From: Microcaldota archaeon
GTDB taxonomy: Archaea; Micrarchaeota; Micrarchaeia; Norongarragalinales; UBA8480
DNA length: 45,087 bases
Direction: 5' to 3'
Assembly (NCBI GenBank): GCA_023247085.1
Contig: JAHFHC010000008.1
Span: 1 to 45,087, forward strand
Within the stretch, counting starts at the first letter, position 1; every line of letters begins with the position of its first letter. Shown piece after piece: positions 1 through 8,826 of the stretch. A program made the translations under genes and the position numbers. The notes beneath the pieces are model-generated. The model saw nothing but the letters and a program-made list of their open reading frames with translations, ran no database searches and was not told the origin of the DNA.

Positions 1-615
1 AATTTCATGGGCTATTTTATCCGCTTCTTCCATATAGTGGGTTGTAAAGAATATGGTTGTCCCCTCTTCTTGATTGAGTTTTTTAATATAGCTCCAGATG
101 TGATTTCTGGTTTGTGGATCCAATCCAATGGTAGGCTCATCTAGAAAAAGTATTTTTGGGTGGTGCAACAGCCCCCGCGCGATTTCTAATCTTCTCTTCA
201 TGCCGCCTGAAAAATGCTTAACTAAATCGTCTTTGCGATCCCATAATTCTACAAATTTCAATAATTGTTCTATCCTGGTTTTTCGAGTCTCGTCAGGTAC
301 TTTGTAAAGCACACCGTGCAATTCCATATTTTCGTATGTGGTTAACTCATCATCTAAACTAGGATCCTGAAATACGATGCCGAACGATCGCCGGACTTCA
401 TTTGGTGCTTGAACAGTGTCATGCCCATTAAGCTGAATCGAACCAGCAGTGGGTTGCATGAGTGTTGTCAGCATTTTAATTGTAGTTGTTTTTCCTGCAC
501 CATTTGGCCCGAGAAACGCGAATATATCTCCGGCGTTTACACTAAAACAAATATTCTTTACTGCACTAAATTCATTAAAATTTTTAGTCAGATTTTCAAC
601 TTTTATTATCTCCAT
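1..615 (-). CDS. ABC transporter ATP-binding protein (multidrug/daunorubicin type), C-terminus truncated by window edge
   Basis: Reverse-strand translation starting ATG at 615 gives MEIIKVENLTKNF..., Walker A FLGPNGAGKTT, signature HFSGGMKRRLEIARGL, Walker B KILFLDEPTIGLDP; open at window start so absent from ORF track. Confidence 0.93.
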   Translation of the reverse strand, partial: MEIIKVENLTKNFNEFSAVKNICFSVNAGDIFAFLGPNGAGKTTTIKMLTTLMQPTAGSIQLNGHDTVQAPNEVRRSFGIVFQDPSLDDELTTYENMELHGVLYKVPDETRKTRIEQLLKFVELWDRKDDLVKHFSGGMKRRLEIARGLLHHPKILFLDEPTIGLDPQTRNHIWSYIKKLNQEEGTTIFFTTHYMEEADKIAHEI

Positions 616-753
616 TACGGTATAATGTATTACAAATTTAAAAAACAAATGCCCGCCATATTATTTTTATCAGGCTCCATTGATGGCAATACGGTATGCT
701 CGCATAAGTCTCGCGATTGAATCAGTGGGGGTTATTGTAACCACGTTAGATGT

Positions 754-1422
754 TTAGCTATAATATAGCGAAATTGAGCTGGATATCAAGAGGCCCAAAA
801 TCATGTTAAATGCGATAAATGAGAGCGTTGCCATGGTGGCAGTTTTGCTGTCAACTGCGAGTTTAAACCCATTGTAAATTACGAACAGGCTATATCCTGT
901 GTAGGCTAAAGGCAATAATATTGCAAAAAAGTCCAGAAAGTCAAACAAAAGAACCGTTAACCCAACAATAAACGGGGCTGTAAACGCAGGAACTGTAAGC
1001 CCAGAGAGCACAACGTATCCTATTTTATCGTCTGCTGCTAATTTTGATTCCTTTTTTGTCATAAAGTGTACCCATTTTATTGCGAGGATCAACCATACTG
1101 GTGTTACAACTAATATTATTATTGACCTGATGAATGGTATGTCTGGCAACAGAAAATTATATTCAAGAATAAATATAGCTGCAAAAATAAGCGAGTAAAT
1201 AATAACTGTGAAAATTGACACTGGTTCTGGCTTTATGTTGGAGTAACTGCTTGGATTAACAAAAGCTTTCAAGCCGTCAGTAAATAATTTTACTATGCTC
1301 ACGGTATGCTTATTATTCCCAGATTTATAAATGTAATTTGTTATTTTTCTTGTAACGCTGTTGTTATTTTTGAAAATGCGGGTTTTGCTGCTTCTCGCGT
1401 AACTTTTTAGATTATTACGCAA
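754..1422 (-). CDS. Polytopic membrane protein, Yip1-like
   Basis: 222 aa, about 5 hydrophobic segments in the C-terminal two-thirds; layout resembles archaeal YIP1-domain proteins. Confidence 0.55.
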   Translation of the reverse strand: MRNNLKSYARSSKTRIFKNNNSVTRKITNYIYKSGNNKHTVSIVKLFTDGLKAFVNPSSYSNIKPEPVSIFTVIIYSLIFAAIFILEYNFLLPDIPFIRSIIILVVTPVWLILAIKWVHFMTKKESKLAADDKIGYVVLSGLTVPAFTAPFIVGLTVLLFDFLDFFAILLPLAYTGYSLFVIYNGFKLAVDSKTATMATLSFIAFNMILGLLISSSISLYYS

Positions 1423-1469
1423 ATTATTTTACCGGAGTTTTTTTCTCCAGTTTCAAGAATGCTGCGTAA

Positions 1470-3104
1470 TTACCAGTTCTGTACTGTTTCATGAAGTTCT
1501 GCTACGCGGCTATCATATGCTCTCTTGGCTTCTTCAATAGTTCTATATTTTTTTGTGAAGAGTCGGTTTGCTGCTGTTCTAACTAGCAGCGCGGTTTCTG
1601 GGTCTCCTCCAAAAACACGTGTAGCGTCTTTCAAGTGTTGGTCGTATGCTCTTTTGGCTTGTTCTATAGAATTATATTGTCTAGTGAAGAGTTGGATTGC
1701 TGCTGTTCTGACGAGTGGTGCGGTTTCTGGGTCTCCTCCAAAAACGCGTTTGGCGTCTTTGTAGTGTTTGTCGTATGTTCGTTTTGCTTGTTCAATGTTT
1801 TTGTATTGTTTGATGAAGAGCCGAAGTGCGGCGGTTCTGGCTAGTGGTTTTGCGCCTTTATCTCTTCCAAAAATACGTGTAGCGTCTTTGTAGTGTTGGT
1901 CATATGCTTGTTTAGCTTCTTCGATGCTTTTGTATTGTTTAGTGAAGAGTCGGTGTGCGGCTGTTCTAACTAGTAGCGCGGTTTCTGGGTTTGCTCCGAA
2001 GACGCGTGTAGCGTCTTTCAAGTGTTGGTCGTATACTTGTTTAGCTTCTTCGATGGTTGAGTATTTATTCATCAATAGATGAATAGCTGCTGTTCTGACG
2101 AGTGGTGCGGTTTCTGGGTCTCCTCCAAAAACGCGTTTGGCGTCTTTGTAGTGTTTGTCGTATGTTCGTTTGGCTTCTTCGATTGAATTGTATTTTTTGG
2201 TGAAGAGTTGGAGTGCAATGGTTTTTACTAGTGGTGCGGTTTCTGGGTTTGCTCCGAAGACGCGTTTGGCGTCTTTGTAGTGTTTGTCGTATGTTCGTTT
2301 AGCTTCTTCAATGTTTTTGTGTTTTTTCATGAAGAGTCGGAATGCAGCTGTTCTAACTAGTGTTCTAGAATCTTGATCTCCTCCGAAGATGCGTGTAGCG
2401 TCTTTGTAGTGTTTGTCATATGCTTGTTTGGCTTCTTCGATTGAATTGTATTTTTTGGTGAAGAGTTGGATTGCGGCGGTTCTGGCTAGTGGTGCTGATT
2501 CTGGGTCTCCTCCAAAAATACGTGTAGCGTCTTTATAAATTTGGTTTGCTTGGGAAATTGTAAATTGGTGGCCATGTTTTTTTATTATGTGTGGCGGTAC
2601 GTGTAGTTCTTTCATTAGTTGGTATTCTGTTGTAACGTGGTCTAGAACTGCTTCTGCTAGTAAAGTGTTTTGTTGTAATTCTTGTGCTGTGTGGCCTAGT
2701 GCGTGGAGGTTTAACGCCATTTTACGTAGGTAAGCTGCAAAAGTCGCATCTTTCATTAATTTGCTAGCTTGTTCGTGGGTGTGGGTGTATTTTTGGAGAG
2801 TTTGTTGTAGTTCGGCAACTGCGTGTGGTGGTTTGCCGCCTTTTCTTCTAATTCGGACGTCAAGTTTGTTTGCTATTGTTGCACCGTGTAGTGCTCTTTG
2901 TAGAAGTTGTAAAGCGGTGTTTGTGCCGTTGTGTTCTGGGATTTTGCCGCTTGCTATTCCAAAACGCAAAACGTGCTTTAAAGCTGGCATGTGTGTTAAG
3001 TGTGCTTTTATGCGGTTATCTTCACTTAAGTTGCTAACTGACTTTTCAATTCGGTGTTCTATGCCTTTTGAAAGAACGTGCATCAAAGCTTGTCTAGATT
3101 CCAT
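1470..3104 (-). CDS. Tandem-repeat protein with eight 43-aa units
   Basis: 544 aa; aa 191-534 are 8 contiguous 43-aa units of type KDATRVFGGDPETAPLVRTAAIQLFTKKYNSIEEAKRAYDKHY; no recognised family. Confidence 0.9.
   Translation of the reverse strand: MESRQALMHVLSKGIEHRIEKSVSNLSEDNRIKAHLTHMPALKHVLRFGIASGKIPEHNGTNTALQLLQRALHGATIANKLDVRIRRKGGKPPHAVAELQQTLQKYTHTHEQASKLMKDATFAAYLRKMALNLHALGHTAQELQQNTLLAEAVLDHVTTEYQLMKELHVPPHIIKKHGHQFTISQANQIYKDATRIFGGDPESAPLARTAAIQLFTKKYNSIEEAKQAYDKHYKDATRIFGGDQDSRTLVRTAAFRLFMKKHKNIEEAKRTYDKHYKDAKRVFGANPETAPLVKTIALQLFTKKYNSIEEAKRTYDKHYKDAKRVFGGDPETAPLVRTAAIHLLMNKYSTIEEAKQVYDQHLKDATRVFGANPETALLVRTAAHRLFTKQYKSIEEAKQAYDQHYKDATRIFGRDKGAKPLARTAALRLFIKQYKNIEQAKRTYDKHYKDAKRVFGGDPETAPLVRTAAIQLFTRQYNSIEQAKRAYDQHLKDATRVFGGDPETALLVRTAANRLFTKKYRTIEEAKRAYDSRVAELHETVQNW
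1503..2534 (-). repeat. Eight in-frame 129-bp tandem repeats within the CDS
   Basis: 8 x 129 bp = 1032 bp; e.g. GCGTCTTT at 1624 and 1753 is spaced exactly 129. Confidence 0.93.
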
Positions 3105-3206
3105 AGCCGCTAGTTATTTGGAAATCAGTAATTAAAATAGCGTGTATTTGAATTTCAGTTTAGCGCAAGACGATCGTTTTTTATTATACTGTTCGATAAG
3201 TTGTTT

Positions 3207-3779
3207 ATGAAACACTTGTTTTTATTTTCAGTATTAGTTTTGATGTCTACGGTTCTAGTGTCCGCGGATGTTGTATATCCTACTGTAACTAAAGTGTTTT
3301 TTGAAAAGTCTGGCCAACCGTACAATGAAAAAGTAAATTTTGCAATTAACTGTTATGGTCGGTATAACTATCCCAATTTGCCTGAGTTAAATGGCAATAA
3401 TTCCGAAATTTCAAAAGTATTTTCCTTCCACGGAACTGCTCCGCATTATGGTGCAGAAGTACGTGGTGATTATTATATGGACTATATTATAATTGATTAT
3501 TGCGATTTACAAGTACAAATCCCAGAAAGTAATTTTACAATTTCTAATTACTCGACTTCGCCAATCGATTTTTCCACTTGCATTGACGGCGGAAATATGG
3601 GATTCAACCAAGTTTGCGAATTTAGAGTTGACCTTGCCACAAAGAAACTGTTATCTGGAAAGAACCCCCGGAGCCCCGCGGTTGTTCCATACACTAAACC
3701 AGTATCGGTTTCAGGAGTAAAAGACTTTTTGGAAAATATATTTTGTTTATTAAAACTTTTATTTGGCGGAACTTGTTAA
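3207..3779 (+). CDS. Secreted/exported hypothetical protein
   Basis: N-terminal signal peptide MKHLFLFSVLVLMSTVLVSA; Cys-containing ectodomain; ATG at 3207 preferred over TTG at 3201. Confidence 0.7.
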   Translation: MKHLFLFSVLVLMSTVLVSADVVYPTVTKVFFEKSGQPYNEKVNFAINCYGRYNYPNLPELNGNNSEISKVFSFHGTAPHYGAEVRGDYYMDYIIIDYCDLQVQIPESNFTISNYSTSPIDFSTCIDGGNMGFNQVCEFRVDLATKKLLSGKNPRSPAVVPYTKPVSVSGVKDFLENIFCLLKLLFGGTC

Positions 3780-4128
3780 AATGCTATTAGAAATTAAATT
3801 TTTAATTGCGCTTCTCGTCACGCTAATTATAGAAACTGTTGTGGTTGTACTTTTAGCAAAATTTCTTTTTCGCCTAAAAGATATAAGTAACACTATTTTA
3901 ATTGCAATAATGGCTTCTGTTCTTACTTTGCCTTATTTGTGGTTTGTACTGCCGCCTTTTTTACCTGCCGAAAATTACTTGCTTTTCGGCGAAATACTAG
4001 TGATAATTGCAGAAGCTTTGATTTACTTGTCTTTTACTAAATTAAGCTGGAAACAATCATTGATAGCATCGCTAGCTGCAAATATAATTTCATTTTACCT
4101 TGGCGGCTTTATTGTAAGCCACCTTTAA
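3763..4128 (+). CDS. Small polytopic membrane protein
   Basis: 121 aa, 4 hydrophobic segments; overlaps the end of the upstream gene. Start may be ATG at 3781. Confidence 0.65.
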   Translation: MAELVKMLLEIKFLIALLVTLIIETVVVVLLAKFLFRLKDISNTILIAIMASVLTLPYLWFVLPPFLPAENYLLFGEILVIIAEALIYLSFTKLSWKQSLIASLAANIISFYLGGFIVSHL

Positions 4129-4150
4129 TTTGAAGAGATGCGTATTTTTT

Positions 4151-4504
4151 TTATTGTACGGTTATTTTTCCAGTCATGCTTTGGTGGAAGTTACAGTGAT
4201 AATTAAAACTCCCTATTTCGTTAAATGTGTGACTGTATGTTTGACCAGCGTTTAATGTTCCCGAGTCAAATGTACCGCCGGTTACCGCGTGTGGCGCAGC
4301 GTCTTTTTGCGTCCACGTTACAGTTGTTCCTTTAGCGATTGTTAATGTAGCCGGAGTAAATGCAAATCCACTTATTTCAACACTTGCCACGCTCGCTCCC
4401 GTTATTGTACCTGTAGAATTAGAGGTTGCTGGCGGTACGGTTTGACCGTAACATCCAGTTAGTAGAATAGTTGCAGCTAGAAATAACGCGATTGCTATTT
4501 TCAT
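4151..4504 (-). CDS. Cupredoxin (plastocyanin-like blue copper) lipoprotein
   Basis: Lipobox LLTGC; type-1 Cu ligands H (APHAV), C-H-M (YHCNFHQSM). Confidence 0.88.
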   Translation of the reverse strand: MKIAIALFLAATILLTGCYGQTVPPATSNSTGTITGASVASVEISGFAFTPATLTIAKGTTVTWTQKDAAPHAVTGGTFDSGTLNAGQTYSHTFNEIGSFNYHCNFHQSMTGKITVQ

Positions 4505-4558
4505 ATAGCATAGAAGACGTTCGTATAGTTTAAATAAGTTGTTGAACGAATTATTTTA

Positions 4559-5311
4559 ATGCAAATAGAGCAAGTTAAACAATTTTTTCAAGATCCGTAC
4601 AACGTAATGCTTGCGTCTGTGTTGCTGCTTGTTGCGTTTAATTTTAACTCTGTTGGCGGCATAAGTGTACTCACAAGCGTTTTTCTTGTTGTTCTCACTT
4701 CTGTTATTGTTGATAGCACAATTGGTTATTTGAAATTCAAGCGATTATACGTTTCGGAAACTGCGGTTATCAGTGGATTGGTGCTTTCTCTAGTTATATC
4801 GCCCCAAACGCCACTCATTTTCTTAATAGCTGCACCTGCAATTGCACAATTGTCAAAACACGTGATTCGGTACAAGAATAAACCAGTGTTTAACCCTGCC
4901 GGTTTAGGCATGTTTTTAGTATTTTTATTATTCCCAGCCGGAGAAGCATGGTGGGGAAATTCAATCACGCTGCTTGCTTTAATTTTAGGGATTTACATCT
5001 CTTACCGTATAGCTAGGTTATATGGGTCGATTTCTTTTCTATCGGCATTTGTTATTTTCAATGCTAGCTATAGCTTCTTGCAAAATGCAGCTTTCGGTTT
5101 TAATTCAGCGATTTCACTTATTGCATCGCAACTATTTTTAGCACTTTTCATGGTTATTGAGCCGAAGTCCACAACGCCGCGCGTAGATGGACAAATCGTT
5201 TTCGGAATAGTCGCAGCGTTAATTGCGGTTATAGGTTTTGCGCTGAACTTGCCAAAGCCACTGCTGCTTGGTTTACTTTGTGCTAATCTAGCTGCAACTC
5301 TATTTAAGTGA
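4559..5311 (+). CDS. RnfD/NqrB-family membrane protein
   Basis: Polytopic; KPVFNPAGLGMFLV and MVIEPKSTTPRVDGQIVFG resemble NQR2/RnfD family motifs. Confidence 0.78.
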   Translation: MQIEQVKQFFQDPYNVMLASVLLLVAFNFNSVGGISVLTSVFLVVLTSVIVDSTIGYLKFKRLYVSETAVISGLVLSLVISPQTPLIFLIAAPAIAQLSKHVIRYKNKPVFNPAGLGMFLVFLLFPAGEAWWGNSITLLALILGIYISYRIARLYGSISFLSAFVIFNASYSFLQNAAFGFNSAISLIASQLFLALFMVIEPKSTTPRVDGQIVFGIVAALIAVIGFALNLPKPLLLGLLCANLAATLFK

Positions 5312-5390
5312 GCAGAGAAAATTGCAATTGCTTTTTTTTAGATTATTGGCTGTTTTAAATATTTACTTGCGTTAAATTAGTTGATTTGAT

Positions 5391-6056
5391 ATGGTGCTTT
5401 CGGTTTCTCTGCGTGATATTAACATTTGGCTAGTGCAAAAAGCGCGCATGGTTGTTTACTTAATTGCGCTTCTGCTAGTTGTAGTTGTTTGGTTTTCTTT
5501 CAGCAAAAACGGCAGTGTCGATATGCCGATGTCGAACGCGTTTGGCTATTTGGCATTTTCTTTTCTTTCTTTAGCACTTATAGTTACTCCAATTCGTACG
5601 ATATGGCCCAGGTTTGAGCTAAACGCATCGCTTTACATGGCGAGGCGAGCAATTGGCGTATCTGCGTTTGTATTTGGGGCTTTTCATTACTTAATTCAAT
5701 TATCTGTAAATTTCAATAACGATATGCTCGCATTATTTTCACTTATGTTCACCGCTAATGGCACGTGGCTACTAGTTGGCTACATTGCGTTTGTTATTCT
5801 TTTCATTTTGTTCGCCACTTCTTTTGACTTGGCAGTGAAGAAGCTAGGCAACCATTGGTTTACATTGCACAAATTAGTGTACGTGGCGTATCTCTTCATT
5901 TTTCTCCACGCTTATAGTATTGGAGTTGATTTCGCAAACGGAATGCTGAACGCTTATTCTGGTTCTTTTGTAGCAATTGCAATCCTTACGCTAATACTTG
6001 AAGCTGTGCGTCTATACGTTGTTTATACTAAAAGAAAGCAAGAAGTCCCAATTTAA
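5391..6056 (+). CDS. Ferric-reductase-like transmembrane (cytochrome b type) protein
   Basis: Polytopic; FGAFHYLIQ and NHWFTLHKLVYVAYLFIFLHAY supply the heme-ligand type histidines of the FRD/MsrQ superfamily. Confidence 0.78.
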   Translation: MVLSVSLRDINIWLVQKARMVVYLIALLLVVVVWFSFSKNGSVDMPMSNAFGYLAFSFLSLALIVTPIRTIWPRFELNASLYMARRAIGVSAFVFGAFHYLIQLSVNFNNDMLALFSLMFTANGTWLLVGYIAFVILFILFATSFDLAVKKLGNHWFTLHKLVYVAYLFIFLHAYSIGVDFANGMLNAYSGSFVAIAILTLILEAVRLYVVYTKRKQEVPI

Positions 6057-6100
6057 TTTTTTTAGGTAGCTGGCGCTAATGGAAAAATATTTGGGTGCGT

Positions 6101-7243
6101 TTAGTACCTTGTTCTAGTGTGTATTCCGCGGTGTTGTGAGCGTCCGCCTCTTGGGTCGTATCTCCTCACGTGTCGCTTAAATGGTTGTCTTTGAACTTGG
6201 TCAGTTTCTACAAACGTTGTTGCTTTGCCGGTTTTACCCATTCTGCCAGTTCTACCTATTCGGTGTAAGTGAGTCTCTTTATCGCGTGCCTCGTCGTAAT
6301 TAATGATGTGTGCAACGTCTTCAATATGTAAACCACGTGCAGCTACGTCTGTTGCGACTAGTATTCTAAACCTGCCTTCGCTGAAATCACGCATTATGCG
6401 TTCACGTTTAGCTTGACGCATGCCGCCGTGTAAATAATTGCACTTTATTTTTTGATCCATTAGCTTACCGCCAATATATTCAGCTACTCGTTGAGTTGCT
6501 ACAAAAACAATGATGCGCGAATCAGGTTCACTGTGTATAATTTCTTTTAATTTATCAAACTTTTCTCTGCGAGTTAATCGAATCATGTTTTGCTCAATGC
6601 TGTTTTTTCTTTCAGCATCGCCAACTTCAATAAGCGTTGGGCTTTGCATGTATTCTTCAGCAATGTCTTGAATTTCGTGGCTAATAGTTGCTGAGAATAA
6701 CATCATTTGCCTATGGGAACTAACGCGAGAGAGTATGTTGCTAATATCTTCACGGAATCCCATGTCCAGCATACGATCAGCTTCGTCAAGCACAACTAAG
6801 TTGAATTTTGGCAAGTCAATTGTCTTGCGTTGAACGTGGTCAAGAAGCCGGCCAGGCGTTGCAACGATTATATCGTAGCCGTTCTTCAACACCCGAAATT
6901 GTCGGCCAATATCGTCCCCCCCATAAATAGCGTATATGCGTAAGTAGTGGTTAGTTGAAATTGCGCGTAAATCTTTTGTAATTTGAATAGCGAGTTCGCG
7001 CGTAGGCGCTAAAATTAGCCCTTTTTTGTTTTTATCTGCTATAATTTGTTCAATAATCGCAATGCCGAAAGCAGCTGTTTTACCAGTTCCAGTTTGGCTG
7101 CGTACAATTAGTTCATCTCCACTTAAAAGTAATGGAATTGTTTTTATTTGAACTTCTGTTGGTTCAAAAAAGTTTAGGGAGTCTAAAGCTGCCAACGTTT
7201 TCTCGTTGAGACTCATGTCGCTGAATTTCATTCTGTTAATCAC
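6101..7243 (-). CDS. DEAD-box RNA helicase
   Basis: SQTGTGKT, PTRELA, TPGRLLDH, VLDEADRMLDMGF, SAT, ATDVAARGLHI, HRIGRTGR. Likely start MKFSDMSLN at 7231. Confidence 0.96.
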   Translation of the reverse strand: MINRMKFSDMSLNEKTLAALDSLNFFEPTEVQIKTIPLLLSGDELIVRSQTGTGKTAAFGIAIIEQIIADKNKKGLILAPTRELAIQITKDLRAISTNHYLRIYAIYGGDDIGRQFRVLKNGYDIIVATPGRLLDHVQRKTIDLPKFNLVVLDEADRMLDMGFREDISNILSRVSSHRQMMLFSATISHEIQDIAEEYMQSPTLIEVGDAERKNSIEQNMIRLTRREKFDKLKEIIHSEPDSRIIVFVATQRVAEYIGGKLMDQKIKCNYLHGGMRQAKRERIMRDFSEGRFRILVATDVAARGLHIEDVAHIINYDEARDKETHLHRIGRTGRMGKTGKATTFVETDQVQRQPFKRHVRRYDPRGGRSQHRGIHTRTRY

Positions 7244-7440
7244 TCTCGTTTTATATTGCCAATATTGTAATCCGGTTTTTCTACGGTTACAAACGAAAGC
7301 GTCGCATCATGCAAAAAAGAGTAAACACTTTTACGCCCTGAAGAAAAATCAGATATCTATATTTATAAGAATTTCTAGGAAAAAAGGTACTGATAAGGCT
7401 TTGCCTTATGTGGATATTTGCATTCAGGTCAGTGCAGTGT

Positions 7441-7824
7441 TTAAAGCACAATAAGTTTAGCGACGTTTACTTTTGCTTTTTTCAATAGTTTCAACACTTG
7501 TTCAATTTTACGTGCTTCACCGCGCAAAATAAACATCTCCAAGCACTTATGTTCGTTTAAGTGGTAGTGCACTTGGCTTTTTATGAGCAATTGAAACTCG
7601 TGCATTATTTTGAACAATGCGGCTGTTTGCTTTTCTGGATGTGTAACTATGATTGCGGCGTCTATATTGCCAGTTAATTGTGTCAGTGTTTTTGATTCAT
7701 TTAAAAGCGAAAATACTGCAGAGCGGATAGTTTCACTTCTTCCGTTGAAACCGTATTCTGTTTGTAGTTTTTTCAATTCTTTCAAAGTAGATTCATCTAA
7801 AGATGCACTTATAATTTCAGTCAT
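7441..7824 (-). CDS. nikR: NikR-type nickel-responsive regulator (RHH domain + ACT-like metal domain)
   Basis: RHH N-terminus; MHEFQLLIKSQVHYHLNEHKCLEMF reproduces the H76/H87/H89/C95 spacing of the NikR nickel site. Confidence 0.88.
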   Translation of the reverse strand: MTEIISASLDESTLKELKKLQTEYGFNGRSETIRSAVFSLLNESKTLTQLTGNIDAAIIVTHPEKQTAALFKIMHEFQLLIKSQVHYHLNEHKCLEMFILRGEARKIEQVLKLLKKAKVNVAKLIVL

Positions 7825-7849
7825 TTTAATAACCTTTTAAAAAGGAAAC

Positions 7850-7893
7850 GAGATAAGTTATTAACAATTTGTTTATATATTATTAACTGTCTC
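7850..7893. promoter_or_regulatory. Candidate operator/TATA between nikR and ZIP gene
   Basis: TTATTAAC at 7858-7865 and 7880-7887 (22 bp apart) flank TATA-like TTTATATAT (7872-7880); imperfect inverted arms GAGATAAGTTA / TAACTGTCTC. Confidence 0.45.
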
Positions 7894-7914
7894 ATTTTGT
7901 TTGTATTGATAGAT

Positions 7915-8661
7915 ATGGTTCTTGAGTTTATACTTGCAGCTACGATTATCGTTAGTTTGCTTGCTTTTTCAGGTGTTTTCCTTCTCAAAATTAAGCGGAC
8001 GCACTTGGCAATTGTTTTGCCACTTGTAGTTAGTTTTGCAGCTGGAGTTATGCTTGGAGACGTGTTTATACACATTGCTCCTGAGTCCGCTGCTGCCCTT
8101 GGTGATACGGGGGTATTTTTCTACTTGCTTTTTGGCGTAGTGGCTTTTTTGATAATTGAAAAACTCTTATTGTGGCACCACCATAAGGGTGCTCATATTG
8201 ATGCGCACGAAGCGAAATTGACGCCCGCAATGGTCTTAATTGGAGATGGCGCACATAACTTTTTTGACGGCGTTATAATCGCGGCTAGTTTTCTAAATAA
8301 CTTTAACCTAGGAGTACTTTCTACATTTGCAATTATCTTGCACGAGATACCGCAGGAGATTGGCGACTTTGGCGTGTTACTTTCAACTGGGCTAAAACCA
8401 AAAAAAGTTATTTTGTACACTTTTGTTGCTCAATTGACCGCAATTGCCGGTGGATTAATAACCTACTTCTTTTTGACTAACCTGGCTCAGTTCACTCAAT
8501 TATTTTTGCCAATTGCAGGGGGTGGCCTATTGTACATAGCAACTTCTGACATTATTCCAGAATTAAATAAAGAAGTTAAACTAAAAGAAAATTTATTTCA
8601 AATAATTGCGCTTGTTCTTGGAATCACAGTTATGTACTACTTGAAGGTCTACACTGGTTAA
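7915..8661 (+). CDS. ZIP-family metal ion transporter
   Basis: DGAHNFFDGVIIAASF and HEIPQEIGDFGVLLSTG (ZIP TM4/TM5 metal motifs). ORF-track start is TTG 7897; ATG 7915 preferred. Confidence 0.92.
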   Translation: MVLEFILAATIIVSLLAFSGVFLLKIKRTHLAIVLPLVVSFAAGVMLGDVFIHIAPESAAALGDTGVFFYLLFGVVAFLIIEKLLLWHHHKGAHIDAHEAKLTPAMVLIGDGAHNFFDGVIIAASFLNNFNLGVLSTFAIILHEIPQEIGDFGVLLSTGLKPKKVILYTFVAQLTAIAGGLITYFFLTNLAQFTQLFLPIAGGGLLYIATSDIIPELNKEVKLKENLFQIIALVLGITVMYYLKVYTG

Positions 8662-8701
8662 ACTAAGCAAAGCTTAACTATTTCCACTGCTTAGTAATTT
8701 C

Positions 8702-8818
8702 ATGCACTTCTCTAAACGCAAAGCACAAGTTGGCGTAGAGTATCTGGCTTTATTTGCTCTTGTGTCGGTTGTACTTCTTTTTATGTCATCTACTTTATTA
8801 TATAATTTTATCCCCTAG
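8702..8818 (+). CDS. 38-aa type IV pilin-like (class III signal peptide) micro-protein
   Basis: MHFSKRKAQVGVEYLALFALVSVVLLFMSSTLLYNFIP*; charged N-term, Q-x-x-x-E-Y-L then hydrophobic stretch as in archaeal pilins; below the ORF-track size cutoff. Confidence 0.55.
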   Translation: MHFSKRKAQVGVEYLALFALVSVVLLFMSSTLLYNFIP

Positions 8819-8826
8819 AATTATTG

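Noticed and set aside
409-720. 103-aa + strand ORF
   Set aside because: Antisense to the ABC ATPase N-terminus, which has clear Walker A.
1503-2534. Possible CRISPR or satellite array because of regular repeats
   Set aside because: Period is 129 bp with no unique spacers; repeats are in frame and fully coding within one ORF.
1525-3135. Antisense ORFs 1525-1764, 1635-1844, 2761-3135
   Set aside because: Antisense to the repeat protein; arise from its repetitive composition.
7393-7409. ATAAGGC-TTT-GCCTTAT hairpin between the DEAD-box helicase and nikR genes
   Set aside because: Perfect 7-bp stem but no C/D or H/ACA boxes, U-tract or conservation evidence to call an RNA.
7820-8420. Antisense ORFs 7821-8075, 8066-8254, 8193-8420
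   Set aside because: Overlap the ZIP transporter or operator region without any recognised motif.
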